Below are positions 40,987 through 50,378 of a stretch of 64,000 nucleotides of DNA, in pieces (position 1 is the first letter of the stretch; each line of letters opens with the position of its first letter). The stretch is from Leifsonia aquatica (lineage in GTDB: Bacteria > Actinomycetota > Actinomycetes > Actinomycetales > Microbacteriaceae). The stretch covers positions 310,001-374,000 of the forward strand of contig NZ_JACHVP010000004.1 in the NCBI RefSeq assembly GCF_014190775.1, written 5' to 3'. Under the pieces are notes generated by a model. It ran no database searches and was not told the DNA's origin. It saw only the letters and a list, made by a program, of their open reading frames with translations. The translations under genes and the position numbers were made by a program.

Positions 40987-41907
40987 ATGTCGTATCAGAA
41001 CGCACCGGAGGGCGACGGCCCGCTGATCGTCGTCGGCGGTTCGGGAGGCGAGGTCGGAAGCGCGACCTCCGTCGCCCGGGAGACGCCCCGGCCGCCGGCC
41101 GGTCCGCGCATCGTGGCGAAGGATGGCGCGCTCGCAGCACGCACGCCCTTCCTCTCCCGGCGCTGGGTGCGGATCACGGGCGGACTCGTCCTGCCGGCGA
41201 TCATCCTGGTGGTCTGGCAGGTCGCCAGCACCTCCGGTGCGTTCACGTCCGCGCAGCTGCCGTCCCCGGCCATGGTCTGGAACGCGGCGATCGACCTCGC
41301 CCAGCGCGGGCTGCTCGGGCTCTACATCGCGATCTCGACGCAGCGCGTCCTGATCGGCTTCGCCTGCGGCGCGGCGCTCGGCCTGGTGCTGGGCGCCGTG
41401 GTCGGGCTCTCACGCCTCGCGGACATCCTGTTCAGCTCCACCCTCGCGGCCGTGCGCGCCGTCCCCTCGCTCGCCTGGGTGCCGCTGCTGATCCTCTGGT
41501 TCAAGATCGGCGAGGACTCCAAGATCATCCTGATCGCGATCGGCGCCTTCTTCCCCGTCTACACGACGGTCGCGGCCTCCCTCAAGCACGTCGACCGGCA
41601 CCTCGTGGAGGCCGGTCGCGCCTTCGGGCTGAACGGCGTGCGCCTGTTCACGACGATCCAGCTGCCCGCCGTGCTGCCCTCGGTGATCTCCGGCCTGCGA
41701 CTCGCGCTCGCCCAGGCGTGGCTGTTCCTGGTGGCGGCCGAGCTCATCGCCTCCTCGATGGGCCTCGGCTTCCTGCTGAGCGACTCGCAGAACAACGGCC
41801 GCACCGACCGGCTCTTCCTGGCGATCATCCTGCTCGCCCTGCTCGGTAAGGCGACGGACTCCCTCGTCGGCCTGTTCGAGCGCTGGGCGAACCGCCGCTG
41901 GGCCTGA
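40987..41907 (+). CDS. ABC transporter permease, SsuC type
   Basis: 306 residues. A polar N-terminal extension of about 55 residues precedes six helices; the cytoplasmic EAA-like loop is LVEAGRAFGLNGVRLFTTIQLPAVLPSVISGLRLALAQAW, as in SsuC/TauC proteins. It completes the importer with the genes at 38913 and 39933. No desulfonating monooxygenase is adjacent, so the imported compound cannot be confirmed as a sulfonate. Confidence 0.92.
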   Translation: MSYQNAPEGDGPLIVVGGSGGEVGSATSVARETPRPPAGPRIVAKDGALAARTPFLSRRWVRITGGLVLPAIILVVWQVASTSGAFTSAQLPSPAMVWNAAIDLAQRGLLGLYIAISTQRVLIGFACGAALGLVLGAVVGLSRLADILFSSTLAAVRAVPSLAWVPLLILWFKIGEDSKIILIAIGAFFPVYTTVAASLKHVDRHLVEAGRAFGLNGVRLFTTIQLPAVLPSVISGLRLALAQAWLFLVAAELIASSMGLGFLLSDSQNNGRTDRLFLAIILLALLGKATDSLVGLFERWANRRWA

Positions 41908-42020
41908 GCCTGCGCGCGGCGTCGCGTCGCACCAACCACCTGTGAAGTCCAGGCCCTGTACCTGACCGCTGCCCGGCCTACCGTTCGACGGGAAACCAGA
42001 AGGCAGCGAAAGGAGCAGCA

Positions 42021-42488
42021 ATGGCTGCAGTGACCAAGTCCATCGACGTGAACGTCCCGGTCTCGACCGCATACAACCAGTGGACCCAGTTCGAGTCCTT
42101 CCCGCACTTCCTCGACGAGGTCGAGGAGATCCGCCAGGTGGACGACACCACCAACCACTGGCGCGTGAAGATCGGCGGCGCGGAGCGTCAGTTCGACACC
42201 GTCATCACCGAGCAGCTCCCGGACGAGCGCGTGGCGTGGAAGTCCGTCGCCGGCGACACCGAGCACGCGGGCGTCGTCACGTTCCACCGGCTGTCCGACA
42301 CCGAGACCAAGGTGACCGTCCAGCTGGAGTGGGCGCCGTCCGATGCGCTGGAGAAGATCGGTGCCGTGTTCGGCCTCGACGACCACGCCGTCAAGAAGGA
42401 CCTCGAGAACTTCAAGGAGTTCATCGAGTCGCAGGGCACCGAGTCCGGTTCCTGGCGCGGCGAGGTCGACCGCGGCAAGACGGTCTGA
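42021..42488 (+). CDS. SRPBCC-family (polyketide cyclase/dehydrase-like) protein
   Basis: 155 residues with the helix-grip pattern: KSIDVNVPVSTAYNQWTQFESFPHFLDEVEEI at the start and VTVQLEWAPSDALEKIGAVFGLDDHAVKKDLENFKEFIES at the end. The fold binds hydrophobic ligands or acts as a cyclase-like scaffold; no catalytic residue is diagnostic. AAAGGAG precedes the ATG, and a TACCGT -10 candidate is at 41979-41984. It is monocistronic, closed by a strong terminator. Confidence 0.88.
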   Translation: MAAVTKSIDVNVPVSTAYNQWTQFESFPHFLDEVEEIRQVDDTTNHWRVKIGGAERQFDTVITEQLPDERVAWKSVAGDTEHAGVVTFHRLSDTETKVTVQLEWAPSDALEKIGAVFGLDDHAVKKDLENFKEFIESQGTESGSWRGEVDRGKTV

Positions 42489-42510
42489 CCGCCCTCGACC
42501 CAGAACGTCG

Positions 42511-42546
42511 GAACGGCGCCGGTGCGACTTCGCACCGGCGCCGTTC
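42511..42546. terminator. Perfect 16-bp hairpin, bidirectional terminator
   Basis: Stem 42511-42526 with 42531-42546 and a 4-base loop, between the convergent SRPBCC and APC permease genes; it has TT on the plus side. Confidence 0.8.
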
Positions 42547-42552
42547 TGCGCG

Positions 42553-43980
42553 TCAGCGCTCCGAGTCGACCCGTTCCTGGACAGCCCTGCGCTTCGCCAT
42601 CCGGGAGTAGATCCGCTCGACGATCCACAGCAGGATCCCGATCGCGAGCAGCCCGAGGGCGATCGTGTACTGGCCGACCGGGCGCCCGGACGTCCACGGG
42701 AACACCAGGTAGAGACAGGTCAGGCCGCCGATGATCGGCAGCACCGTCGGCGAGCGGAAGTGCTTGTGGTCGACGGGTTGTTTGCGCAGAACGAGGACCG
42801 CCGCGTTGACGACCGCGAACACGGCGAGCAGCAGCAGGGAGGTCGTCCCGCCGAGCAGCGCCACGATCGAGCCTTTCGGGTCGAGCGAGACGTAGATGAT
42901 GAGCGCCACCGCCAGCGCCGACGTGAAGAGGATGGCGGTCCACGGCGTGCGCCGCTTCTGCGAGACCTTCGCCAGGAACGGCGGCAGCACGCCCTGCTTC
43001 GCCATCCCGTAGAGCAGGCGGCTCGCCATCATCATGTTGATGAGCGCCGTGTTGGCGACGGCGAACATCGAGATGAACGGCAGCAGGTCGTTGATCGGGA
43101 AGCCCGGGGCGGCCGCCTCGACCGCCGTGACGAGCGGCGTCTCGCTGCCGGCGAGCTGGCCGATCGGGACGAGCGCAACCACCGTGATCGACACCAGCAC
43201 GTAGATGACGGCGGCGATGCCCAGCCCGCTCAGCATCATCTTCGGGAAGATACGGCTCGGCTCCTTGGTCTCCTCCGCCATGTTCACCGAGTCCTCGAAG
43301 CCGACCATGGCGAAGAACGCCAGCGAGGTCGCCGTGCTCACCGCCAGCAGCACGCCTTTGTCCTCCGGCGTCTCGAACGCCACGACGCGCGACCAGTCCG
43401 CGTTGCCGCCGGCGATCGCCCACATGCCGATGAAGATCACGAGCAGCAGACCGGAGAGCTCCACGAGGGTGAGGACCACGTTCAGCCACACGCTCTCCGT
43501 CACCCCGCGCAGGTTGACCAGCATGATGAGCACGATGAAGGCGAGCGCGATCAGCAGTGTCGTGAGGTTCTCGTCCGGGATGCCGAAGCCCACGGTGAGG
43601 TTCACCGCGAAGGCGCGCGACGCCGTCGACGCCGAGGTGATGCCCGACGTCATGACGATGAAGCACACGATGAAGGTGAAGAAGTGGATGCCGAACGCCT
43701 TGTGCGTGTAGAGCGCGGCGCCCGCGGCCTGCGGGTACTTGGTCACCAGTTCCAGATACGAGAAGGCGGTCACGGTGGCGACCGCGAACGCCAGCAGGAA
43801 GGGCAGCCAGGCCGCGCCTCCCACCTCCGCCGCCACCTGTCCGGTGAGGGCATAGACGCCGGTGCCGAGGATATCGCCGACGATGAACAGCAGCAGCAGA
43901 CCGGGCCCGAGCGCCCGCTTGAGCTCGGGCTGCTCAGGCTCGACGGTCTTGACCACCTGGGTCCAGGATGGATCGCTCAC
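42553..43980 (-). CDS. APC-superfamily amino acid permease
   Basis: 475 residues and about twelve helices. The opening after a short polar tail is LKRALGPGLLLLFIVGDILGTGVYALTGQVAAEVGGAAWLPFL, the APC substrate-site helix 1 with its glycine motif. GFEDSVNMAEETKEPSRIFP, the conserved helix 6-7 region, is also present. Cationic or neutral amino acids are likely substrates. GTG 43980 has AAGGGAG upstream and is preferred over an open extension to 44280. The ureohydrolase gene lies divergently 145 bases away. Confidence 0.92.
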   Translation of the reverse strand: MSDPSWTQVVKTVEPEQPELKRALGPGLLLLFIVGDILGTGVYALTGQVAAEVGGAAWLPFLLAFAVATVTAFSYLELVTKYPQAAGAALYTHKAFGIHFFTFIVCFIVMTSGITSASTASRAFAVNLTVGFGIPDENLTTLLIALAFIVLIMLVNLRGVTESVWLNVVLTLVELSGLLLVIFIGMWAIAGGNADWSRVVAFETPEDKGVLLAVSTATSLAFFAMVGFEDSVNMAEETKEPSRIFPKMMLSGLGIAAVIYVLVSITVVALVPIGQLAGSETPLVTAVEAAAPGFPINDLLPFISMFAVANTALINMMMASRLLYGMAKQGVLPPFLAKVSQKRRTPWTAILFTSALAVALIIYVSLDPKGSIVALLGGTTSLLLLAVFAVVNAAVLVLRKQPVDHKHFRSPTVLPIIGGLTCLYLVFPWTSGRPVGQYTIALGLLAIGILLWIVERIYSRMAKRRAVQERVDSER

Positions 43981-44125
43981 GATTGCTCCCTTCGACACGA
44001 CCGCGGTGACGTGCGTAGTGCGACTGTATGTGAGTTCTCTCAGATTTGCGACCCGTTCGGGGGTGGAACGGGTCGGCACGGCGCGGATCCCGACCCGAGC
44101 GGGACGCACCTGGCAGGCTGCCAGC

Positions 44126-45028
44126 ATGATCGCACTCGTCTCGGCGCCGACGAACCTGGGCCTGCGCCCGCCGCAGCCCGGGAGCGTTCCCGGTTCCGCC
44201 AAGGCGCCAGAGGCGTTGCGGGAGGCCGGACTCCACGAGCGGCTACTGGCGAGCGGGGCGCGCGATGCCGGGGTGGTCATCCCGGGCCGCTACGTGGACG
44301 ATGACGCGGCGCGCGCGCCCGGCCGCGTCCGCAACGAGGCCGCACTCGTCGAGCACGCCCGGCGCCTCGCCGACCGGGTGACCTCGATCCTCGACGCCGG
44401 GGACGCCCCGATCGTCGTCGGCGGCGACTGCAGCGTGCTCGTCGGGATCGGTGTCGCCCTGGCGCGCCGAGGCGGTGCCGGCCTGCTCCACCTCGACGGC
44501 CACACCGACTTCCGGCACCCCGGCAACAGCGCCGTGTGCGCCAGCGTCGCCGGTGAGGACCTCGCGGCCGCGGTCGGGCTGCACTGGCCGGCGATCTCCG
44601 ACATCGACCGGCTCGGACCGTACGTCGACCCCGCCCGCGCGGCTCACCTGGGCCACCGGGACGACGACGAGCATGCGGCAGAGGCGCGCGGCGTGCTCGG
44701 CGCGGTCGTCTCCGCACGCGAGGCCCGGGAGACCGCACCGGCCGCGCTGGCCGCCCGCCTCCGCGCGGTCGCGGGCACCGGATACTGGCTGCAGCTCGAC
44801 GTGGACATCCTCGACCCGGGCGTGATGCCCGCGGTGGACAGCCCCGACCCCGGCGGCCTCGGCGCCGACGAGCTGAGCGGACTGCTGCGGGAGCTCGCCC
44901 CTCACTCGATCGGAGTCTCCATCACGGTCTTCGACCCGGACCTCGACCCGGACGGACGCTACGCACGCCTGCTCACCGAGCTCCTCGTCGGACCGCTCGC
45001 CGCAGTCGGGAGTGCCCTAGGCCGCTGA
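44126..45028 (+). CDS. Arginase/agmatinase-family ureohydrolase
   Basis: 300 residues. Metal-binding motifs are present in order: GGDCS, LLHLDGHTDF (DxHxD) and LQLDVDILDPGVMPAVDSPDPGG (DxDxxDP). The family releases urea or formamide from guanidino or imino compounds (arginine, agmatine, formiminoglutamate). It is divergent from the APC permease, which could import its substrate; this pairing is inference. ATG 44126 is preceded by CAGGCT at 6 bases, one base off the leaderless consensus. Confidence 0.9.
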   Translation: MIALVSAPTNLGLRPPQPGSVPGSAKAPEALREAGLHERLLASGARDAGVVIPGRYVDDDAARAPGRVRNEAALVEHARRLADRVTSILDAGDAPIVVGGDCSVLVGIGVALARRGGAGLLHLDGHTDFRHPGNSAVCASVAGEDLAAAVGLHWPAISDIDRLGPYVDPARAAHLGHRDDDEHAAEARGVLGAVVSAREARETAPAALAARLRAVAGTGYWLQLDVDILDPGVMPAVDSPDPGGLGADELSGLLRELAPHSIGVSITVFDPDLDPDGRYARLLTELLVGPLAAVGSALGR

Positions 45029-45049
45029 CGACGGCGCGCCGGGGTGCGC

Positions 45050-45946
45050 CTACGGCCGTCGCCCCGTGAACAGGTCCATCGAGTGGTACACGCCGAGCCG
45101 GTCGGCGACCGCATCCCATGCCCGCGTCGGGAGGACGCCCTTGAGCAGGCGGGCGAAGCCGACCGACCAGGGGAGCATGAGCATCGGGCGGCCGGCGAGC
45201 ATCGCCTTCCAGACCTTGTCGACGACGTACTCGGGGGTCAGCACCGGGGTGAGGAGCGGCCCGCGGGCGCCCTCGAACATGCCGGTGTCGATGTAGCTGG
45301 GGGCGACGGTGGTCACCTTGACGTGGCCGAAGCCCTGCTGCTCGAGCTCGAGGCGCACGCTGTCACTCCAGCCGATGACGGCCCACTTGCTCGCGGCGTA
45401 CACGCTCATGCGCGGGTTGGAGAGGGTGCCGGCCGCGGAGGCGATGTTGACGATGCGCGCCTCGCGGTCGCTCTCGATCATCCCGGGCAGGAACTCGCGG
45501 GTCACGTACATGGGGGCGAGTGCGTTCACCTGCATGGTGGGGCGGGTGTCGTCGCCGTTGTCGTGCTCCCAGAAGTACTTGCCGCGCACGATGCCGGCGT
45601 TGTTGATGAGCACGTCGATGCCGCCGAGTTCGCGGCGGACCGCCTGGGCGCTCTGCGCGATGGCGCCGAGTTCGCCGAGGTCGAGGAAGTACGGGTGGAC
45701 GCTCGTGACCGGAGTTCCGGCGGCGGACGACGGCGAACGCGGAGGCGCGCCCCAGGCGGCGGCGGTGCGACCGGCGAGGATCTCGGCGCGGAGTGCGTCG
45801 GTCAGTGCAGTGAGGGCCGCGGCGTCACGGTCCCACAGGACGACCGCGCGGGCGCCCTCGCGCACCGCGCGCTCCGCGTAGAGCCGCCCCATCCCGGACG
45901 CGGCTCCGGTGATGAGCACACGTGCACCCCGAACCGTTCTCGCCAT
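45050..45946 (-). CDS. SDR-family oxidoreductase
   Basis: 298 residues with VLITGAASGMGRLYAERA, DVLINNAGIVRG, NIASAAG and the catalytic YAASK, then SYIDTGMFEGARGPLLTPVLTPEYVVDKVW. The long C-terminal part matches SDRs acting on lipids or retinol-like substrates. An insert of about 20 Pro/Ala/Ser residues follows the second strand. ATG 45946 gives MARTVRGARVLITG; more upstream starts exist but add only polar sequence. Confidence 0.9.
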   Translation of the reverse strand: MARTVRGARVLITGAASGMGRLYAERAVREGARAVVLWDRDAAALTALTDALRAEILAGRTAAAWGAPPRSPSSAAGTPVTSVHPYFLDLGELGAIAQSAQAVRRELGGIDVLINNAGIVRGKYFWEHDNGDDTRPTMQVNALAPMYVTREFLPGMIESDREARIVNIASAAGTLSNPRMSVYAASKWAVIGWSDSVRLELEQQGFGHVKVTTVAPSYIDTGMFEGARGPLLTPVLTPEYVVDKVWKAMLAGRPMLMLPWSVGFARLLKGVLPTRAWDAVADRLGVYHSMDLFTGRRP

Positions 45947-45985
45947 CCGTCCATCATCGCAGGCGAGCGCGTCGCGTGCGGCGTG

Positions 45986-46018
45986 TACGATCGACGGGAA
46001 CACCGATCACTGGTCGGT
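45986..46018 (+). promoter_or_regulatory. Promoter and TetR-like operator of the MFS gene
   Basis: A TACGAT -10 (45986-45991) is followed at 46002-46018 by ACCGATCACTGGTCGGT, a 17-bp palindrome with one mismatched pair. It lies just after the predicted transcription start, a classical repressor position. No regulator gene is adjacent. Confidence 0.5.
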
Positions 46019-46059
46019 TTTCCGCCCGTGTCCGTCCCATCCGATCCGAGGTCCCTGTG

Positions 46060-47307
46060 ATGACGCAGACCGCTCTCGACCGCCGCGCGCTCGTGCGCTG
46101 GCGCAACGCGATCACCGCCGCGTTCGGCCTCGGCGGGGTGACCATCGCGACCTGGGGGCCGCGCCTCCCGGAGCTGATGCGCGAGCTCAACATCGACACC
46201 CCCACGGTCGGCATCCTGATCGCCTGCTCCACGGTCGGCTCGATCGCGGGTCTCGGCATCTCGACGCCGCTGCTCGGCCGCCTCGGCGGACGCTGGGCGG
46301 TCTCGACGGCGCTGCTCACGATCGCCGGATCGCTCGTGCTGATGGGCGGCGCGCTGCTGGCCCAGTCGGTCCCGCTCGTCGCGCTCGGCTTCGTGACGGT
46401 CGGTCTCGGGATCGGGACGCTCGACGTCCTCATCAACGTGGAGGGCGCCGCGATCGAGCAGGCGGCCGCCAAGACGCTCATGCCGCTGATGCACGCGGCC
46501 TGGTCGGTGGGCGCCGCGGTGGGGTCCGGGATCGGGGCAGCCTGCGCCGCGTTGGGCATCGCGCCCTCGGCCCAGTTCATGGCGCTGGGCGTCGTCGTCG
46601 TGGTCGTCACGCTCGCGATGGCTCGCGCCATCCCCACGGCAGCTCCGGAGGCCGTCGCCGACGACGCACCGCGACCTCCCGTCGCCGCCCGCGTGCGGCA
46701 GTGGCTGCGCGGCTGGATGGACGTGCGGCTGCTGGTGATCGGCGTCGTCATGCTGGGCGTGGAGCTGGGCGAGGGGTCCGCGAACACGTGGCTCACGCTC
46801 TCGGTGAAGGACGACCACGGCCAGACCGCCGCGATCGCCGCCCTCTTCTTCACGATCTTCGCGGCCAGCGAGGCGGCTACCCGCATCTTCGGCGGGCCGG
46901 TGGTTGACCGGCTGGGGCGCGTGGCGACCATCCGCTGGACGACGGCGCTGGGCATCGCCGGGCTGCTCCTCTTCATCCTCGGCGGCGAGCTGTGGATGGT
47001 GCTCGTCGGCGTCGTCCTGTGGGCCGTCGGCGTCTCGATGGGCTTCCCGCTCGGGATGTCGGCCGCAGCGGAGGGCGGCGGCAACGCGGCGGCCCGGGTG
47101 AGCGTCGTCGCCTCCATCGGCTACATCGCGAACCTCGCCGGGCCTCCCGTGCTCGGGCTCGTCGCCCACGCGACCGGGCTGCTCGGGGCGCTCTGGCTGG
47201 TCGTCGCGCTGATGGCGGCCGCGTTCATCAGCGCGCCGGCGCTGCGACCGCGGGGCGCGCGCGGAGCGCCGGCGTCGGCTCCGGCTCCGGCTAACTCCGG
47301 AGAGTAG
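46060..47307 (+). CDS. MFS transporter, FucP/YbjJ-like
   Basis: 415 residues with about twelve helices. Segments such as ATWGPRLPELMRELNIDTPTVGILIACSTVGSIAGLG and the GRLGGRW loop (MFS signature between helices 2 and 3) identify it. The EGAAIEQAAAKTLMPLMHAAWSVGAAVGSGIGA stretch resembles the YbjJ branch. The substrate is unknown. GTG 46057 and ATG 46060 are both possible. A TetR-like palindrome in the leader suggests inducible efflux. Confidence 0.9.
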   Translation: MTQTALDRRALVRWRNAITAAFGLGGVTIATWGPRLPELMRELNIDTPTVGILIACSTVGSIAGLGISTPLLGRLGGRWAVSTALLTIAGSLVLMGGALLAQSVPLVALGFVTVGLGIGTLDVLINVEGAAIEQAAAKTLMPLMHAAWSVGAAVGSGIGAACAALGIAPSAQFMALGVVVVVVTLAMARAIPTAAPEAVADDAPRPPVAARVRQWLRGWMDVRLLVIGVVMLGVELGEGSANTWLTLSVKDDHGQTAAIAALFFTIFAASEAATRIFGGPVVDRLGRVATIRWTTALGIAGLLLFILGGELWMVLVGVVLWAVGVSMGFPLGMSAAAEGGGNAAARVSVVASIGYIANLAGPPVLGLVAHATGLLGALWLVVALMAAAFISAPALRPRGARGAPASAPAPANSGE

Positions 47308-47321
47308 GTGCGACGCGCCGC

Positions 47322-48056
47322 TCAGCGTGCTGCGCGGTACTGCGCCCGGGTCGCCGGGGCGAGGTGCTCGGTGGCGTACGAGAGCATGGTGCGCGGCATC
47401 CGGGCGGCGTGCTCGTCGAGGAAGCCGAGCAGGAGCGCGCGATCGACCCGCTTGCCGACCTCCCGCAGCATCCACCCGACGGCCTTGTGCATGAGGTCCT
47501 CGCGATCGGTGAGCAACCGCTCGGCCAGCGCCAGGGTCGTGGAGGCGTCGCCGCGCCGGATGAAGGCGTAGGTCGCGAGCACCGCGACCCGCCGCTCCCA
47601 CAGCACGTCGCTCGCGGCCAGCTCGTCGAGCAGCTCGCGCGGTCGGTCCCACAGCCACGCTCCGAGCACGAACTCGGCGGACGAGTCGACGAGGTCCCAG
47701 TTGTTCACGCGCCCGCGCTGCACGGCCGCGAGGTAGAAGTCGGCCAGGCGCTCGCGCGCCGCATCGTCCCGGTCGCGGGGGCGGCTCGCGCGCTCGAAGG
47801 CGCGGTTCAGGATGATCAACCCGGCGAGGCGGTGCTCGTGCACGTCGCTGTCGAGGAGAACGTCGATCTGCTCCAGCGGCATCCCCTCGAACCGCTTCGC
47901 GACGGCGCGCGTCTGCGGAACGCGCACGCCGATGAAGACGTCGCCCTCGCCGTACTCACCGGGCCCGGTCTTGAAGAAGCGCTGCAGGAAGACGGCGTCG
48001 GCGGGATCGGCGACCGCGGCGAGCGCCTCCTGCACCTCTGCCGCATCGATCGTCAC
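47322..48056 (-). CDS. DNA alkylation repair protein, AlkD-like
   Basis: 244 residues of HEAT-like helical repeats with the family landmarks FLQRFFKTGPGEYGEGDVFIGVRVPQTRAVAKRF, NNWDLVDSSAEFVLG, WERRVAVLATYAFIRRGD and HKAVGWMLREVGKRV. AlkD glycosylases remove 3- and 7-alkylpurines from DNA. GTG 48056 is placed by a TAATCT box 7 bases upstream; the longer frame to 48152 is not needed. The 3' end is 14 bases from the MFS gene stop (convergent). Confidence 0.92.
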   Translation of the reverse strand: MTIDAAEVQEALAAVADPADAVFLQRFFKTGPGEYGEGDVFIGVRVPQTRAVAKRFEGMPLEQIDVLLDSDVHEHRLAGLIILNRAFERASRPRDRDDAARERLADFYLAAVQRGRVNNWDLVDSSAEFVLGAWLWDRPRELLDELAASDVLWERRVAVLATYAFIRRGDASTTLALAERLLTDREDLMHKAVGWMLREVGKRVDRALLLGFLDEHAARMPRTMLSYATEHLAPATRAQYRAAR

Positions 48057-48063
48057 GCTGCCG

Positions 48064-48069
48064 AGATTA
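48064..48069 (-). promoter_or_regulatory. -10 box, leaderless promoter of the AlkD-like gene
   Basis: Minus-strand TAATCT, then 7 bases, then GTG 48056. Confidence 0.55.
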
Positions 48070-48252
48070 CCGAACGGCGCGGGAGGCGACATCGCGTTGA
48101 CGAATCCTGCGCGTTCCGTCGATTTCACGCACGATTCCGCCGAAACGGGCAAAGAAACGTCCGCGATCCCCGGATAGGCTCGACCGAGGGCGCGATTTCC
48201 CGCGCCCGCGCTGCCGCGAGCCTGCGGCCGACCGATGACGGGAGGTTCGTCA

Positions 48253-49698
48253 ATGTCTCAGTCCCTTTCCAGCTTCACGCAGAACGCGATTGTCGGAGAA
48301 CCCGAGGTCGTCGAGGACGCCCGCCCGGTGCGCGAGGTCGCGACGCATCCCGCGTGGCTTCGGCTCAAGGACGCCGCCGTCGCCCTGCAGGCGCTGCAGA
48401 TCAAGGACGGCTCGGTCGAGCAGGAGTCCGACCGCCCGGCCGCCGCGAACCACGTCACCGCGATCATCGAGTCGATCGACGAGCTGGCGCCGTTCTTCCC
48501 GCACGACGCGTCGTACCTCGCAGCGCTGCAGCGGGACTTCACCCGCTGGGCCGACGAGGGCTTCGGCGTCCCCGACTTCCTTGACGCCCTCAACGAGTTC
48601 CAGCCGCAGCAGCACCGCGTCGACGGGCTCGGCCACCTGGTCGTCTTCCCGATGTACACGCAGAACGGCAGCGCGAACCGCCTCGTGGAGGCCGTGCTGG
48701 TCGAGGTGATCTGGCCGGAGTTCGTGGCGGAGCTGGAGGCCGGCGAGTACGGCAACAAGCTCTTCGTCGCCCTGCGCTTCGTCGACTTCACCCCGGGCTA
48801 CGACACCAACTCGGCCGTCCTCTTCCCCGAGACGGTCGCGATGCGCGAGATCCCGCAGTTCACCTGGGGCGCGATCTTCCAGGACCGCGAGGCCGCCCGG
48901 TACCGCCGGGTGGTGCGCGCCGCCGCGGAGATCACCAAGCTGGAGCTGCCGGCCGACGCGGCCGCGATGCTGGACGACCAGCACCTCACGGAGGACACCT
49001 TCGTGATGTGGGACATCATCCACGACCGCAGCCACATGCGCGGCGACCTGCCGTTCGACCCGTTCATGATCAAGCAGCGGATGCCGTTCTTCCTCTACTC
49101 CCTGGAGGAGCTGCGCTGCGACCTGACGGCGTTCCGCGAGTCGGTGCGCCTCGAGCGGACGCTCTCGGCCATCCCGGACGCGGAGCTGTCGGAGGCGCAG
49201 CGCGCCATCCGCGACCACGCCCACCTCGTGCAGTACGCGGTGATCTTCGACCGCATCTTCCGCTTCGCGATCACCGGCAGCCGCGTGCGCAACTACGACG
49301 GGCTCGGCGGCCAGCTGCTGTTCGCGTGGATGCACCAGCACGACGTGCTGCACTGGACCGACACCCAGCTCACCATCGACTGGGAGTCCGTGCCGGACGT
49401 GGTCGTCGCCCTCAGCGACCAGATCAACGAGCTCTACTGGCGGTCGATCGACCGGCCGAAGGTCTCGCACTGGCTGGCCGCGTACGAGATGCTGACGCAG
49501 ACGCTCACCCCGCACCCCGCCTCCAACTGGGCGCGCGGACTCTCCGACGAGATCCTCGCCGGCGCTCCGAAGGGCTACACCGACGCGGTGCTGGACGACG
49601 AGTTCCCGCTCTCGATGTTCTACGAGGCGCTGAACAAGAAGATGGCGGCGGTCATCGAGTCCACGGCCGGGATCACCGGTACGACGGACGCCGCGTGA
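48253..49698 (+). CDS. DUF6421-family protein
   Basis: 481 residues, soluble, acidic, no signal peptide. Recognisable family stretches include LGHLVVFPMYTQNGS, FVALRFVDFTPGYDTNSAVLFPE, FVMWDIIHDRSHMRGDLPFDPFMIKQRMPFFLYSLEELRCDL and LLFAWMHQHDVLHW. The paired His/Asp residues (IIHDRSHMRGD; MHQHDVLHW) could bind a metal, but no reaction is known. ATG 48253 has GGAGG 7 bases upstream. Its stop overlaps the SDR start (GTGA), beginning a three-gene coupled operon. Confidence 0.85.
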   Translation: MSQSLSSFTQNAIVGEPEVVEDARPVREVATHPAWLRLKDAAVALQALQIKDGSVEQESDRPAAANHVTAIIESIDELAPFFPHDASYLAALQRDFTRWADEGFGVPDFLDALNEFQPQQHRVDGLGHLVVFPMYTQNGSANRLVEAVLVEVIWPEFVAELEAGEYGNKLFVALRFVDFTPGYDTNSAVLFPETVAMREIPQFTWGAIFQDREAARYRRVVRAAAEITKLELPADAAAMLDDQHLTEDTFVMWDIIHDRSHMRGDLPFDPFMIKQRMPFFLYSLEELRCDLTAFRESVRLERTLSAIPDAELSEAQRAIRDHAHLVQYAVIFDRIFRFAITGSRVRNYDGLGGQLLFAWMHQHDVLHWTDTQLTIDWESVPDVVVALSDQINELYWRSIDRPKVSHWLAAYEMLTQTLTPHPASNWARGLSDEILAGAPKGYTDAVLDDEFPLSMFYEALNKKMAAVIESTAGITGTTDAA

Positions 49699-50378
49699 CG
49701 GACGCCCTGCCTCTGCACGGCCGGCTGGTGCTGATCGCGGGAGCGACCAGCACCAGCGGCGAGGCCGTCGCGCGCGCGCTGGTGACGGCGGGCGCGACGG
49801 TCCTCGCCGTCGGCACGCGGGAGGAGGCGCTCGACGCCCTCGCCGCCGCGGTCCCGGGCGTCGACACCCGCGTCTGCGATCTCGCCGACCGTGACGCCGT
49901 CGCCGAGCTGGCGATGCGCATCCACCTCAAGTTCGGCGCGGTCGACGGCCTGATCCACCTGGTCGGTGGCTGGCGAGGCGGCGGCGGTCTCGCCGGTCAG
50001 ACCGACGAGGACTGGGACTTCCTGGAGCGCGCGTTCCGCACCCTGCGCAACACGACCCGGGTGTTCTACGACGACCTGGTCGCCTCCCCCGCCGGCCGGC
50101 TCGCGATCGTCTCGTCGACGGCCGTCGACTCCCCCTACGCGGGCGGTGCGAACTACGCGGCCGCGAAGGCGGCAGCCGACGCGTGGACCCGCGCCGTCGC
50201 CCAGGGCTTCCGCAAGGAGGCCCCGAACGCCGCGGCCGTCGTCTTCGTCGTGAAGACGCTGTCGGGCCTGGAGGAGCAGCTCGCCGACGAGGTCGTCCAG
50301 CTCTGGAAGAGCGCGCCCGCCGACCTGAACGGCACGCGCATCGCGCTCGCCGCGAATCCTGCGAGGATGGACGGGTGA
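49695..50378 (+). CDS. SDR-family protein of the DUF6421 operon
   Basis: 227 residues with a Rossmann start LVLIAGATSTSGEAVARALV, the DLADRDAV cofactor loop, SSTAVDSPYAGG and the catalytic YAAAK. The usual NNAG is replaced by LVGGWRGGGG, a Gly-rich loop. It is coupled to both neighbours (GTGA at each junction) and so works in the same process as DUF6421 and the threonine aldolase. The substrate is unknown. Confidence 0.88.
   Translation: MTDALPLHGRLVLIAGATSTSGEAVARALVTAGATVLAVGTREEALDALAAAVPGVDTRVCDLADRDAVAELAMRIHLKFGAVDGLIHLVGGWRGGGGLAGQTDEDWDFLERAFRTLRNTTRVFYDDLVASPAGRLAIVSSTAVDSPYAGGANYAAAKAAADAWTRAVAQGFRKEAPNAAAVVFVVKTLSGLEEQLADEVVQLWKSAPADLNGTRIALAANPARMDG

Noticed and set aside
47322-48152. 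Longer frame of the AlkD-like gene to 48152
   Set aside because: The extra 32 residues are outside the family, and a TAATCT box places the start at GTG 48056.
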